A stretch of 64,000 bases of DNA from Betaproteobacteria bacterium (lineage in GTDB: Bacteria; Pseudomonadota; Gammaproteobacteria; Burkholderiales; UBA6910), in NCBI GenBank assembly GCA_016183615.1, contig JACPEG010000028.1, positions 19,414-83,413 on the forward strand, in the 5' to 3' direction. Positions 16,045-25,837 of this stretch are shown piece by piece (the stretch's first letter is position 1; each line of letters starts with the position of its first letter). Below the pieces are notes generated by a model. The model was given only the letters and a program-made list of their open reading frames with translations, was not told the origin of the DNA and ran no database searches. The position numbers were made by a program, and so were the translations under genes.

Positions 16045-18234
16045 ATGCCCATCGCCGACAACGAGTCCGTCCTGCAGCGGGCCTGGAGCCTGTTCCAGCA
16101 AAACCGCTTGCAGGAGGCGGAGCAGATGTTTTCACGGGTCTGCGACCTGGATTCCGCAAATGCTTCGGCCTGGTTCATGCTGGGCGCCACCCGGCACCGG
16201 CAGGACAAGATTGACGGCGCCCTTGCCGCCTTCGACAACGCGGCCCGGCTGGACCCGGCCAACGTCCAGGCGCTGAGCGCCAGGGCGGCGATGCTGTCGC
16301 TGCTCGACCGGCAGAATGAGGCGCTGGAAACCTATCGCCGTGCGTTTGCCCTGAGTCCCCGCAACCCGGAGCTCCTGACCAATATCGGTATCGTGCTGGA
16401 AAAGCTCGCGGATCTTCCCGGGGCGCTGCAGCACTACGAGCGGGCGCTCGCCCTGCAGCCGGGTTTTCCCGCGGCGCTCATGAACCGGGGGGCGCTCCTC
16501 AACCTGCTGAAGCGGTACCGGGAGGCGCTGGAAAACAACGATCGCTTCGCGCGCCTCTACCCGGAACTGGACGACGCCCATTTTAACCGGGCGGAAACGC
16601 TCCTGGCGCTGGAAAAATACCAGGAGGCGCTGGCCGCCTGCGAGCGGGCGATCGCCCTCAATCCACGCCACGGGAAGGCCCATTTCGACCGCGGGCTCGC
16701 CCTGTCCATGCTGGAGCGTTTTCCGGAGGCCCAGGCCGCCTTCGACGTGGCGAAATCCATTGACCCGCGCCAGGCAGCGGCATTCCTCAAGTTTCCCGAG
16801 CAGGAGAAGGGCGAGGATCTGTGGCCGTTCCTGCCCCAGCGGGTGTTTCTGCACCGCTGCTACGAGGAGATCAGGGAGTGCAACTGGACGCGGCTGCGGG
16901 ATTACGTGCGGCAGATGGAAACCATCGTCCGATCCACCACGGAGTCGGGCAACCCCATCTGGGACAAGGCGCTGGCGTTCCAGTCCCTGGCGCTCCCGGT
17001 CTCCCCCGACACGCGCTTCACGCTGGTCAAAAGCATTTCCGACCGTATTGCGCAGGTGATGCGGCCCAAGGCATTCGGCGGCGCTGCGCCGGCCCGGACG
17101 CGGGAAGGCAGGATCCGCATCGGCTATGTCTCGCCGGACTACCGGGCTCACCCGACGGCCTTTCTGTCGCGGCGCCTCTTCGGCCTGCATGACCGCGCCC
17201 GGTTCGAGGTCTACGGCTATTCGCTGCACCCGGGGGACGGCAGCGCGGTGCGGCGGGACATCGAGGACGGCTGCGACCACTTCGTCGAGCTGTCGGAACT
17301 GAACGATCTCCAGGCGGCGGAGCGGATACGCTCGGACGGCATCCAGATCCTGGTGGATCTCGCGGGCTACACCACTTTTTGCAGGACCGAGATCCTTGCG
17401 TTGCGGCCGGCGCCGATCCAGGTGAATTACCTGGGCTTCCCCGGCACCATGGGGGCCGGGTTCATCGACTACCGCTTTACCGACCGCATCGCCACGCCGC
17501 CGGAGGACGAGAAATACTGGACGGAAAAACTGGTTTACCTGCCGCACACCTTCATGATCACCAATAACCGGCAGGCGATAGCGGAGGAGCCACTGGAACG
17601 GGGCAGATTGGGCCTGCCGGAAAAGGGGTTCGTGTTCTGCTGCTTCAACAATAGCTACAAGATCGAACCTGTGGTCTTTGGCATCTGGATGTCCCTTCTG
17701 GGCCGGCTGCCCGGCAGCGTGCTGTGGCTGTTCAAGGCTGATGATGCGGTGGAGGAGAACCTGAGAGGGGAAGCCGCGCGGCGTGGTGTATCGCCGGAGC
17801 GCCTGGTATTCGCGCCGTTCATGGAGCATGAGCGCCACTTGGCCAGATATCGGCTCGCCGACCTGTTCCTCGACACCCTGTGGTGCGGGGCCCACACCAC
17901 CGCCTGCGATGCCCTGTGGGCGGGGCTGCCGGTGCTGACCTGCCCCGGTCTATCGTTTGCGTCGCGGGGAGCGGCGAGCATGATGTGCGCCGCCGGGCTC
18001 CCCGAGATGGTGACGAGGAATCTCCAGGAATACGAAGACCGCGCCAATCATCTGGCGACTCATCCCGAAGAGCTGGCCCGGATCCGCGGAAGGCTGGCGC
18101 ACGGCCGCCTGTCGAGCCGCCTGTTTGATACCGAGCGCCGGGTCCGGGAATTCGAGGCGGCCTACCGCATCATGTGGGAACGCCACTGCGACGGGCTGCC
18201 TCCCGAGCCCTTTGCCGTGCCGGCGGCATCCTGA
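16045..18234 (+). CDS. TPR-containing O-GlcNAc transferase-like (SPINDLY/OGT, GT41) glycosyltransferase
   Basis: The product has about 729 residues. Residues 5-250 form about seven TPR units (for example NPELLTNIGIVLEKLADLPG and PRHGKAHFDRGLALSMLERF). The rest is a GT41 catalytic region: GYVSPDYRAHPTAF carries the conserved histidine, followed by PIQVNYLGFPGTMG, and NNSYKIEPVVFGIW holds the lysine that binds the UDP-sugar in OGT. Such enzymes put sugars on Ser/Thr of proteins in the cytoplasm. A second GT41 member of another subfamily lies at 21102. The start is uncertain (ATG 16045, or ATG 15991 in the same frame); neither has a good ribosome site. A CCGCTATTATAGCGG palindrome lies at 15971. 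Confidence 0.88.
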   Translation: MPIADNESVLQRAWSLFQQNRLQEAEQMFSRVCDLDSANASAWFMLGATRHRQDKIDGALAAFDNAARLDPANVQALSARAAMLSLLDRQNEALETYRRAFALSPRNPELLTNIGIVLEKLADLPGALQHYERALALQPGFPAALMNRGALLNLLKRYREALENNDRFARLYPELDDAHFNRAETLLALEKYQEALAACERAIALNPRHGKAHFDRGLALSMLERFPEAQAAFDVAKSIDPRQAAAFLKFPEQEKGEDLWPFLPQRVFLHRCYEEIRECNWTRLRDYVRQMETIVRSTTESGNPIWDKALAFQSLALPVSPDTRFTLVKSISDRIAQVMRPKAFGGAAPARTREGRIRIGYVSPDYRAHPTAFLSRRLFGLHDRARFEVYGYSLHPGDGSAVRRDIEDGCDHFVELSELNDLQAAERIRSDGIQILVDLAGYTTFCRTEILALRPAPIQVNYLGFPGTMGAGFIDYRFTDRIATPPEDEKYWTEKLVYLPHTFMITNNRQAIAEEPLERGRLGLPEKGFVFCCFNNSYKIEPVVFGIWMSLLGRLPGSVLWLFKADDAVEENLRGEAARRGVSPERLVFAPFMEHERHLARYRLADLFLDTLWCGAHTTACDALWAGLPVLTCPGLSFASRGAASMMCAAGLPEMVTRNLQEYEDRANHLATHPEELARIRGRLAHGRLSSRLFDTERRVREFEAAYRIMWERHCDGLPPEPFAVPAAS

Positions 18235-18260
18235 AGGCCCGCGGTGTCGGCGGCGGGCGG

Positions 18261-18959
18261 CTACACCGACCCGCGAATGTAATAGCGCATGAGGGCGTGC
18301 TCCTTTCCCACCAGCAGCGCGGCGTCGCGATTTCGTTCCTGGTCGCCGGTACCGATGAATTCCGCGAGCTCCTGAATCACGCGCCGGGGTTCCGACGTCA
18401 ACTGCTCGTACTGCACGCGAATCGCCGGCACGCCGAGCCGCCGGATGTGCCATTCCGCGAGCTCGGAATAGCGCCGGACGGCGGTCTGAACGTTATCGGG
18501 ATTGATCTCCGGCAGCAGTTGTGCGAACGGGGGGAACGACAGGATGCTGCGGGCGCACTCGCTTGCGTCACGGCTGACCTGCACCAGCCGCAGTCCGTTC
18601 CGCGCCAGAATGCCCGCTTCGACCCATGACAGCAGCGTTGCCGAGAAGCGCGGGTCCTTGAGTCCCCACGGCTTGCGACTCCCGCGCCAGCCCAGGTCCG
18701 GACCCCGCAGCAACGAGACATCGCCATTTTGCAGCAGCACCTCGGGATCGGAGGGCAGGGCGACACTGGATCCGGCGGACCCGATGAAACGCGTGTTGGC
18801 TTCGAGAACATCCCGGCGCTGAAAGAACCCGTCCGGATTGAACCGGGTCGGCCCGAAGAGGGCGGCGCCCGGGCCGAAATCCACCCCCAGTTCCGCCAGG
18901 ATTCGGGAAACGAGAGAGGTGCCCGAGCGGAAGACGCCGAGAACGACTACGCCGCGCAT
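18261..18959 (-). CDS. Sulfotransferase family protein
   Basis: A 232-residue P-loop protein. GVFRSGTSL at residues 8-16 matches the 5'-phosphosulfate loop of PAPS-dependent sulfotransferases, and VSRDASECARS near residue 128 matches the 3'-phosphate site. The family transfers sulfate from PAPS to carbohydrates or proteins; here the substrate is unknown. It lies head-on to the OGT-like gene, 26 bp after its end, in a block with several protein- or glycan-modifying genes. Confidence 0.8.
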   Translation of the reverse strand: MRGVVVLGVFRSGTSLVSRILAELGVDFGPGAALFGPTRFNPDGFFQRRDVLEANTRFIGSAGSSVALPSDPEVLLQNGDVSLLRGPDLGWRGSRKPWGLKDPRFSATLLSWVEAGILARNGLRLVQVSRDASECARSILSFPPFAQLLPEINPDNVQTAVRRYSELAEWHIRRLGVPAIRVQYEQLTSEPRRVIQELAEFIGTGDQERNRDAALLVGKEHALMRYYIRGSV

Positions 18960-19005
18960 CGGGACCCCATCCAGGGCTGCTGCGCAGCGGGATTCCTGAG
19001 GGCGG

Positions 19006-19653
19006 CTATTTGATTTTCTGCCGCAGCCATTCCCTTGCCTGCGACTTGCCTTCCTCCACCTGCGCCGGTGAGAGTTCGCTCATGAGTCGCCTGAGATATC
19101 CATCGGCCTTTTCATCGCCCTGCGCGGCGGCAATCGCGACCCAGGCATAAGCCTGCACGTCGTCGCGTTCGGTGCCGGACCCTTCGCGATACATGAGGCC
19201 GAGATTATGCTGGGCCAGGATGTGCCCGCCCTGCGCGGCCTTGCGCATCCACTGGAACGCCTGCCGGGGGTCCCTGGCCACGCCGCGGCCTTCCTGGAAA
19301 AGGATCCCCAGGTTGTACTGGGCGCCCGGGTCGCCCTGGGCGGCCGCGGTACTCCACAATTTGCGCGCTTCGCCGAGATCCCTGGGAACGCCCCAGCCGT
19401 TGGCGTACATGAGCCCAAGGCTGGTCTGGGCGCGGCGGTCGCCGTGCCTGGCGAGGGCGCGGTACCACTTGGCGGCCTCGGCGTAGTCCTGTTCCACGTT
19501 CTTGCCGAGATAATAGGATTCCGCCAATTCCCGCTGGGCGCCGATATCGCCGCCGGCGGCCCGTTGCCGGAGCTCGCCGATGTCCGGGCCGGCGGCCGCG
19601 CAGGCCGCCGCGACTGCGATCGCAAATGCCGCAATGACTCGGGAGGCTTCCAT
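19006..19653 (-). CDS. Exported Sel1-repeat protein
   Basis: A 215-residue protein with a signal peptide (MEASRVIAAFAIAVAAACA) and about four Sel1-like repeats with the motif AxxxLGxxYxxGxGVxxD (ARHGDRRAQTSLGLMYANGW, DPGAQYNLGILFQEGRGV, HILAQHNLGLMYREGSGT). Sel1 arrays are protein-interaction solenoids; a periplasmic role is likely. I chose ATG 19653 because it opens the signal peptide and has GGAA 7 bp upstream. It lies 51 bp from folA on the same strand. Confidence 0.88.
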   Translation of the reverse strand: MEASRVIAAFAIAVAAACAAAGPDIGELRQRAAGGDIGAQRELAESYYLGKNVEQDYAEAAKWYRALARHGDRRAQTSLGLMYANGWGVPRDLGEARKLWSTAAAQGDPGAQYNLGILFQEGRGVARDPRQAFQWMRKAAQGGHILAQHNLGLMYREGSGTERDDVQAYAWVAIAAAQGDEKADGYLRRLMSELSPAQVEEGKSQAREWLRQKIK

Positions 19654-19704
19654 TGCAGGATTCCGGAACCGGTTTTTCGGCGCACCGGGCTCCGCCAACA
19701 CCGA

Positions 19705-20244
19705 TTATGGCCGGGCCCGCTCGTAGACCACGAAATGGTATTCCAGGCCCCCGGGACCGTCCACCCGGTGGCGCTCGCGGGACACCTCGCGCCATTGGCT
19801 GCGATCGAATTCGGGCAGCAGCACGTCGCCCACGAAGTCGCGCTGAATTTCCGTGAAGTACAGGCGATTCGCCCGCTCCAGGATCTGGGCGAAGAGTTCC
19901 GCCCCGCCGATGACGAAGACCTCCGTGTCCGCGGCGCAGGCCGCCAGCGCCTGCTCGACGGAGCCCGCGACGATCACGCCCGGCGCCCGATACCCGGGCT
20001 GGCGGGTCACCACCACGCTGGTGCGCCCCGGCAGCGCCTTGCCGATGGACTCGAAGGTCTTGCGGCCCATCACCAGGTGGTGCCCCAGGGTGAGCGCCTT
20101 GAAATATTTCAGGTCCGCGGGGAGGTGCCAGGGCAGCTTGTTGTCGCGGCCGATCACGCCGTTTCGCGCCACGGCGACGATGATGGAAATTCGGGGCTGC
20201 GCGGTTTTTTCAGGCGTTTGCGCGGGCGCGGAGGAAACGGCCAT
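19705..20244 (-). CDS. folA: Dihydrofolate reductase
   Basis: Reduces dihydrofolate to tetrahydrofolate with NADPH, partnering thymidylate synthase. ARNGVIGRDNKLPWHLPADL contains the substrate-binding aspartate; GRKTFESIG and VIGGAELFAQ bind cofactor. From ATG 20244 the product has 179 residues with a 17-residue extension before the core; the frame is open further upstream. thyA lies 4.7 kb away on the same strand, with a glycosylation-type operon between the two. Confidence 0.95.
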   Translation of the reverse strand: MAVSSAPAQTPEKTAQPRISIIVAVARNGVIGRDNKLPWHLPADLKYFKALTLGHHLVMGRKTFESIGKALPGRTSVVVTRQPGYRAPGVIVAGSVEQALAACAADTEVFVIGGAELFAQILERANRLYFTEIQRDFVGDVLLPEFDRSQWREVSRERHRVDGPGGLEYHFVVYERARP

Positions 20245-20421
20245 GGCGGGTGTCGTTTGCGTCGAATGGCGGGAACGGGCTTCGGCGAATGATAGAGGAT
20301 GCGGAGCGGAATTTACACCATGACGCGGCGAATCCGCGATGGGCGCGGGCAATCACCCGGGCTCCGGCGCCGGCGGATTCCGCGCCCTCAAGTTTGGCCG
20401 ACGCCGGCCGGGGCCCGCAGG

Positions 20422-21105
20422 CTAGTCGCCCACCCGCTTCTTGAAGCTGGCGGGAATTCCCGCCACCAGCGCGTTCTCCGCCACGTCCTCCAGCACGATC
20501 GCGCCGGCCGCAACGAAGGCGCCGTCGCCCACCACCCGCTCCTCGATGACCCCCGCCCCCAGGCCGATGGTCGCCCCCGCGCCGATCGTGGTGTGCCCTC
20601 CGACGTTGCAGCCGGGCTGCAGGCGGGCATACGCCTTGATGGTCGAGTCATGGCCGACGGTCACTCCGCGGTTGATGAACACATGGTCCCCGATCGCGGT
20701 GCCCGGCCCGACCGCGCTTTGCGCGCCGACGAAAACGCCCTCGCCGAGGGTGGCAAGCGGGGAAACGTAGGCCGTCGGATGTATCAGCGTGGCAAACGCC
20801 AGCCCGTGCCGTTCCTTCAGCAGCCGGACCAGCTCGGTCCGGGCGGGCGAGGTGGTGCCGAGGAAGTACAGGTCCCCGGCAACGGGCCGAAACTCCGCGA
20901 GCCCCATGATCCGGGGTGGCGGCGACAGCCAACCCGCCCTTTCGTGGACGCTCCGGGTCCGTTCGCGCAGCACCTCGGCCTGGTTCATCACAATCGCCGC
21001 GATGCGCAGGCCCCGGGCGCAGGCGCAATCGAAAATGTCGCCGATCATGTTGCTGGCGCCGAAAAGGACCACCCGCGGGGCGTCGTCCGAGCCGTTCTGT
21101 ATCAT
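20422..21105 (-). CDS. NeuD/PglD-like sugar O- or N-acetyltransferase
   Basis: The 227-residue product has an N-terminal Rossmann-like part (RVVLFGASNMIGDIFD) followed by a left-handed beta-helix of hexapeptide repeats (AYVSPLATLGEGVFVGAQSA and following) and an end like AGIPASFKKR. This is the NeuD/PglD/PerB family, which acetylates amino sugars or sialic-type sugars. Its ATG overlaps the stop of the HMW1C-like gene (ATGA at 21102-21105), so the two are translationally coupled. With the upstream DegT aminotransferase it could finish a UDP-N-acetylated amino sugar, as PglE and PglD do. Confidence 0.87.
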   Translation of the reverse strand: MIQNGSDDAPRVVLFGASNMIGDIFDCACARGLRIAAIVMNQAEVLRERTRSVHERAGWLSPPPRIMGLAEFRPVAGDLYFLGTTSPARTELVRLLKERHGLAFATLIHPTAYVSPLATLGEGVFVGAQSAVGPGTAIGDHVFINRGVTVGHDSTIKAYARLQPGCNVGGHTTIGAGATIGLGAGVIEERVVGDGAFVAAGAIVLEDVAENALVAGIPASFKKRVGD

Positions 21106-22970
21106 TCGTCCGCTCCCTGCGGAATCAGCGTCTCGCGGATCTCCGGCTCCCAGACCTTCCGGGGATCGTTCCGGATCAGGTCATGATGCTCATACAGCCA
21201 CCAGACGGTGTCCACGAAGTCGGTCGGGTGCCGGCCATGTTCCTCGTCGAATAAGGTCTGGTCCACGTTCTTCTCGACGAGGGCCGTGGACAGCTCGAGC
21301 CGCAGCCCGTGGTCGCCGATCAGGCGCAACGCGGCGTCGCGAAAGGACGCCGCGTCGCGGGCGCACAGCCATTCCGGCAGGCCCATGGCGCGCTGGATCC
21401 GCAGGTCGGTCCGGGAATGGGGTTCGGGTCCCTGGAAGCTGACCACCGGGATCCCCTGTCCCAGGGCGTCGATGGTGCTGCAGGCATTGCCGAAAGGAAA
21501 GGTGCTGAGGGCGAGGTCGCAGCGGTTCAGGTTGCCGATGTATTCGCCATAGGACTTGGAAGGATGGGCGATGGCCCGGGGAAGCCGGTTGCGGATCTGC
21601 CGGGAAATCGCGCAATGCAGGGTTCCCCTGAAATTCGGAAAGAAGTGGAACTCGGCGCTTCCCTTTGCCTTCTCCTCGATCTCGGCGCAAAGATCCAGGA
21701 ATGCGGCGGTGATCTTCATGCCCCGGGCCGGCACGGCGATTCTCACCGGGTCCGGCCTTTCACGAAGCTCGGGCAGGATCCCGGGGGCGTCGTGGCGCAT
21801 TTCGTAGAGGCTGCCGGGACTCTGAAGCAAAACGATCCTTTCGGAAAAGCAGTCCGGGTTGCCCAGGATGTCCCGCCCCATCAGAACATAATCGATGCAG
21901 GAGGACTGCGAAGTCGCGGGGTGCCCGAGGGTGAAGAACTGGATCGGGGCCAGCCTGAGGTTGGCCATGACGACCGTCCAGGGCCGCATGCCCAGGCTCG
22001 GAAAGTAGATCAGGTCCGGCTCCAGCTCGCCGGCGAGCGCCGCGATGCGCCCGATATCGAGGCGATCCGGTACCTGGATCACCTCGTCGAACAGCGACTT
22101 TGCCCGGTCGTCCGCATCCGCAGCGCCAGCCATCATCACCATGCGGAACTTCTGCCCCAGCTGGCGGATAAACGAGGCATAGCAGCGGTACATGGCGTGG
22201 GTGGACACCAGTTGTTCCGCTGCGACCAGCAGGGTCGGGCGCTGCCGGACGGACCTTGGGGCGGGCAGGTCGCGGTCGGCCACGCCTTTTTCCGCCAGCC
22301 ATCGCCGGACCAGCCGGTTGAGGTGGACCTTGATGCCGTGCTTGCCGGGAGCGTCGGCATAGCTGCACAGCATCCACGCGCTGGCCAGCGGCGGCACCAG
22401 CGCGTCGGTCAGCGCTCCGCGCTCGATCACCGGACCGAGGGCGAGGAGCTGCCGCCGGTGCTCCGTCGCGGCCGGGGTCAGGACCATGCGGGCGGCAAGC
22501 AGGCCCAGGACAATGGGCAGCGCGAGCTCCGGGGAACAGCGCTCCAGGAATTCGGCCATCTTGCCGGGCATGGACTCCAGGGTCGTGGCAGCGAGGAACC
22601 TTCGGCGCCGGTCGTCGATTGCCGTGCCCTTTGCGCCGCCGCCAGGGGTCTCGATGAGGGGTAGCAGATGACCGGTGCTGCCGAAGCCGCTGGCGGCGAA
22701 GATCTGCGACAGGTCCCGGTTGAGCACCGCCAGCTGCTCGTACGCCTTGCCGCTCAGGGACAGATCCGGCTCCAGCAGCAGGCTGCCTGCGGCGGCCGCC
22801 AGACGGGTGTGGAACTGCAGGGATTTCTCCTCTCCCATCGCATCCGTGGCGAACAGACGGCCCGATTCGCAGGCAGACAGGATCGCGATAAGGTAGCGCA
22901 GGGCCTGGCCGTGCTGCCTCGAGGAGACCAGTTGCTCGAATTTCGCCACCGACAATTGCACGGCCTTCAT
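21102..22970 (-). CDS. HMW1C-like protein N-glycosyltransferase (GT41)
   Basis: The product has 622 residues, almost exactly the length of HMW1C and ApNGT. An N-terminal helical domain is followed by a GT-B region with LIYFPSLGMRPWTVVMANLR, LAPIQFFTLGHPATSQSS and CIDYVLMGRD, the pattern I associate with HMW1C-type enzymes rather than the TPR-bearing OGT type. STFPFGNACSTIDALGQGIP matches the donor-site region. HMW1C enzymes add hexoses to Asn in N-X-S/T of adhesins in the cytoplasm. The start at 22970 is fixed by an ATGA overlap with the aminotransferase stop; the frame continues upstream but only as a shadow of that gene. Confidence 0.83.
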   Translation of the reverse strand: MKAVQLSVAKFEQLVSSRQHGQALRYLIAILSACESGRLFATDAMGEEKSLQFHTRLAAAAGSLLLEPDLSLSGKAYEQLAVLNRDLSQIFAASGFGSTGHLLPLIETPGGGAKGTAIDDRRRRFLAATTLESMPGKMAEFLERCSPELALPIVLGLLAARMVLTPAATEHRRQLLALGPVIERGALTDALVPPLASAWMLCSYADAPGKHGIKVHLNRLVRRWLAEKGVADRDLPAPRSVRQRPTLLVAAEQLVSTHAMYRCYASFIRQLGQKFRMVMMAGAADADDRAKSLFDEVIQVPDRLDIGRIAALAGELEPDLIYFPSLGMRPWTVVMANLRLAPIQFFTLGHPATSQSSCIDYVLMGRDILGNPDCFSERIVLLQSPGSLYEMRHDAPGILPELRERPDPVRIAVPARGMKITAAFLDLCAEIEEKAKGSAEFHFFPNFRGTLHCAISRQIRNRLPRAIAHPSKSYGEYIGNLNRCDLALSTFPFGNACSTIDALGQGIPVVSFQGPEPHSRTDLRIQRAMGLPEWLCARDAASFRDAALRLIGDHGLRLELSTALVEKNVDQTLFDEEHGRHPTDFVDTVWWLYEHHDLIRNDPRKVWEPEIRETLIPQGADE

Positions 22971-24094
22971 TGCCCTGTCTCCCGGCCGGCGAGCTGGCGA
23001 ACGCAGTCGCAGATGAAGCCGGTTTGCTGGTCCGTGAGCCCGGTGTGAAAGGGCAGACCCACCAGCCGCCGGGCCAGGGCGTCGGTAACGGGGAGATCTC
23101 CGGTGCCGTCCGGCCCGGCGCGGGAAAAGGCCGCGAACGCGGGCTGATGGGTGAGCGGCGGGCAGTACCAGCTGCGGGTTTCTATGCCGGATGATGCCAG
23201 TCCGTCCGAAACCTCCGCCGCCGCAACCGAGGTCATGACGCCGACCACGGCCGGCACCCAGCCCTCCGGCCCGTCCTGGAGCCGGACCGACGGAATCGCC
23301 GCCAGCCGCTCGCGGTAATTCGTCCAAAGTCGCCGGCGCAGTTCCTGGATGCGGGGCCAGCGCGCCAGCTGGGCGAGTCCCACCGCTGCCGCATACTCGC
23401 TCAGCTTGGCGTTGGTTCCGTCACGCTGTGCCATGCCCTTGCGGAAACCGAAATTGGAAAGTTGCCTGGCGCGATCGATGATGGCCGGGTCCCGGCTGAC
23501 CAGCAGGCCCCCTTCCCCGATTCCGTGGGGCTTGGTGGCATGGAGACTGAATGCGGCGGTCATCCCGGTCGCGATCGCCTGGTAGCCCAGCGCTGCGGCC
23601 GCGTCAGCCAGCACCGGGATCCCCGTGTTCCGGGCGAACGCATCCCATTCCCCGGCCGGCAGGGGTCGTCCGAAGGTGGCGACCGGCAGCACCAGATCAA
23701 GATCGGTTCGCCCGGCCACGGCGCGGGCGATGGCGGGGCTCAGGCACCAGTCCTTGCCATCGACCTCGGTGAATACCGGCTCCAGCCCGGCGTGAAGAAT
23801 CGCCAATGCCGTGGCAGGAAACGTGAAGCTGGGGACCAGCACCCGGCTCCCCCGGGGAAGCGAAAGCCCGCTCAAGGCGAGCTGCAGCGCGGATGTGCCG
23901 GATGCGGTGGTCGTCAGGTGCAGCGCCCCGGCATCGTTCTCGGGAAACACGCCCGACACCGAGGATTCGAACTCCTGGACCAGGGGCCCGAAATTGGAGT
24001 ACCAGCGGGACGCGTCGATCCGCCTGAGCCACGGCAGCAGCTCATCCGCGGACGGGAAGTCGGGCACCAGGAGGCGAATGGCGAACTGGGTCAT
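22967..24094 (-). CDS. DegT/DnrJ/EryC1/StrS-type sugar aminotransferase
   Basis: A 375-residue PLP enzyme. TASGTSALQLALSGL (residues 63-77) and PSFTFPATALAILHAGLEPV are family hallmarks; the PLP lysine sits in FSLHATKPHGIGEGG. These enzymes aminate nucleotide keto-sugars. It overlaps the HMW1C-like gene by 4 bp and precedes the NeuD-like acetyltransferase in one operon. No dehydratase that would make the keto-sugar lies in the window. Start ATG 24094. Confidence 0.9.
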   Translation of the reverse strand: MTQFAIRLLVPDFPSADELLPWLRRIDASRWYSNFGPLVQEFESSVSGVFPENDAGALHLTTTASGTSALQLALSGLSLPRGSRVLVPSFTFPATALAILHAGLEPVFTEVDGKDWCLSPAIARAVAGRTDLDLVLPVATFGRPLPAGEWDAFARNTGIPVLADAAAALGYQAIATGMTAAFSLHATKPHGIGEGGLLVSRDPAIIDRARQLSNFGFRKGMAQRDGTNAKLSEYAAAVGLAQLARWPRIQELRRRLWTNYRERLAAIPSVRLQDGPEGWVPAVVGVMTSVAAAEVSDGLASSGIETRSWYCPPLTHQPAFAAFSRAGPDGTGDLPVTDALARRLVGLPFHTGLTDQQTGFICDCVRQLAGRETGQ

Positions 24095-24131
24095 TGGCCG
24101 AAAGCGCGGTCAGGGCCCCGGGCCGCTGCCC

Positions 24132-24821
24132 CTATCCTCGCGAATACCCGAACCGGATCATGAATTTCTGGCATTTTTTCTCGATTTCCGCAATTTCCGA
24201 GTCTGCCAGAATTTCCCGGTAACGGCCTACGGATTCCGGGGAGATCGGCTTCCAGTAGAGATCGGTGACCCAGGGCTTCAGGCGCTCGGGCAGCTGCTGC
24301 GGATCGAGCCCGTTATCGAAGCCTTCATTCAGATTGAGACGGGACAGGGCCAATCCCGTGAACCGCCTTATTTTCTCTATTCCCTCTGACGGCGCAGTGA
24401 CGAGATCTTCGTATTTCACCCAGAGCAGGCGCGCCGCGCCGAACGACGCGCGGCCGTTGAATACCGGCAGGTAGGACTCCAGGAAGCGGTCGCAAAGCTT
24501 TCCCGCGTTCCGGAGCTCGGGGGAATACTTGGTGAGCTGCGGCTCTTTCAGGACCAGGCGCCGGGTTCCAAGGCGCTTCCTGGTTCTTTCAAGAAATGCG
24601 CCGACCACGCCCGAATGGAATTCCCGCAGGTCGTCGAGGTTGTCGAAAAAATCGTAAGTCTGGGATGAAAACTGTCGCTTGCCCCAGCGATAGGCGGAGA
24701 TCAGGAACCTCAGGTAATCCACCTCCCGGGTTCTGCGATGGGTGGTTTCATCCGCGCACAGGATATTGGCCAGCACGCCGGTGCCGGAGCGCTGGGCGCC
24801 GCCGACGAAATAACAGGTCAT
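24132..24821 (-). CDS. Sulfotransferase-like protein, shortened
   Basis: The 229-residue product begins MTCYFVGGAQRSGTGVLANI, with the P-loop that binds 5'-phosphosulfate. LVLKEPQLTKYSPEL near residue 115 is the usual core segment. The R-D-P-x-D-type segment and following serine that bind the 3' phosphate in this family are not visible between PELRNAGK and DRFLESYLPVF. This suggests a divergent or partly deleted enzyme. I chose ATG 24821 because the P-loop follows directly. It is the first gene of the operon running to 20422 and begins 95 bp after the thyA end. Confidence 0.72.
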   Translation of the reverse strand: MTCYFVGGAQRSGTGVLANILCADETTHRRTREVDYLRFLISAYRWGKRQFSSQTYDFFDNLDDLREFHSGVVGAFLERTRKRLGTRRLVLKEPQLTKYSPELRNAGKLCDRFLESYLPVFNGRASFGAARLLWVKYEDLVTAPSEGIEKIRRFTGLALSRLNLNEGFDNGLDPQQLPERLKPWVTDLYWKPISPESVGRYREILADSEIAEIEKKCQKFMIRFGYSRG

Positions 24822-24915
24822 GGAAAGCGTATCGTGAACACCGACTCGGGGACGGGGAGGAAAGAGGAAGCGGCCATGCCGGCGGCGCTCCTCCTTTTCC
24901 GTGCCGGCTCCCCCC

Positions 24916-25710
<795 letters not shown>

Positions 25711-25837
25711 GGCGGGAATTCGAAAGGGATGGCGAAACGCGACGGCGACAAGCGTAAGTGAAATCCGGCGGCGAGGCAACCACGATGCGCCGCGCGGAGA
25801 CTTATAATAGCGGGGCCTCTTGATCAAGGAAGCCTAA

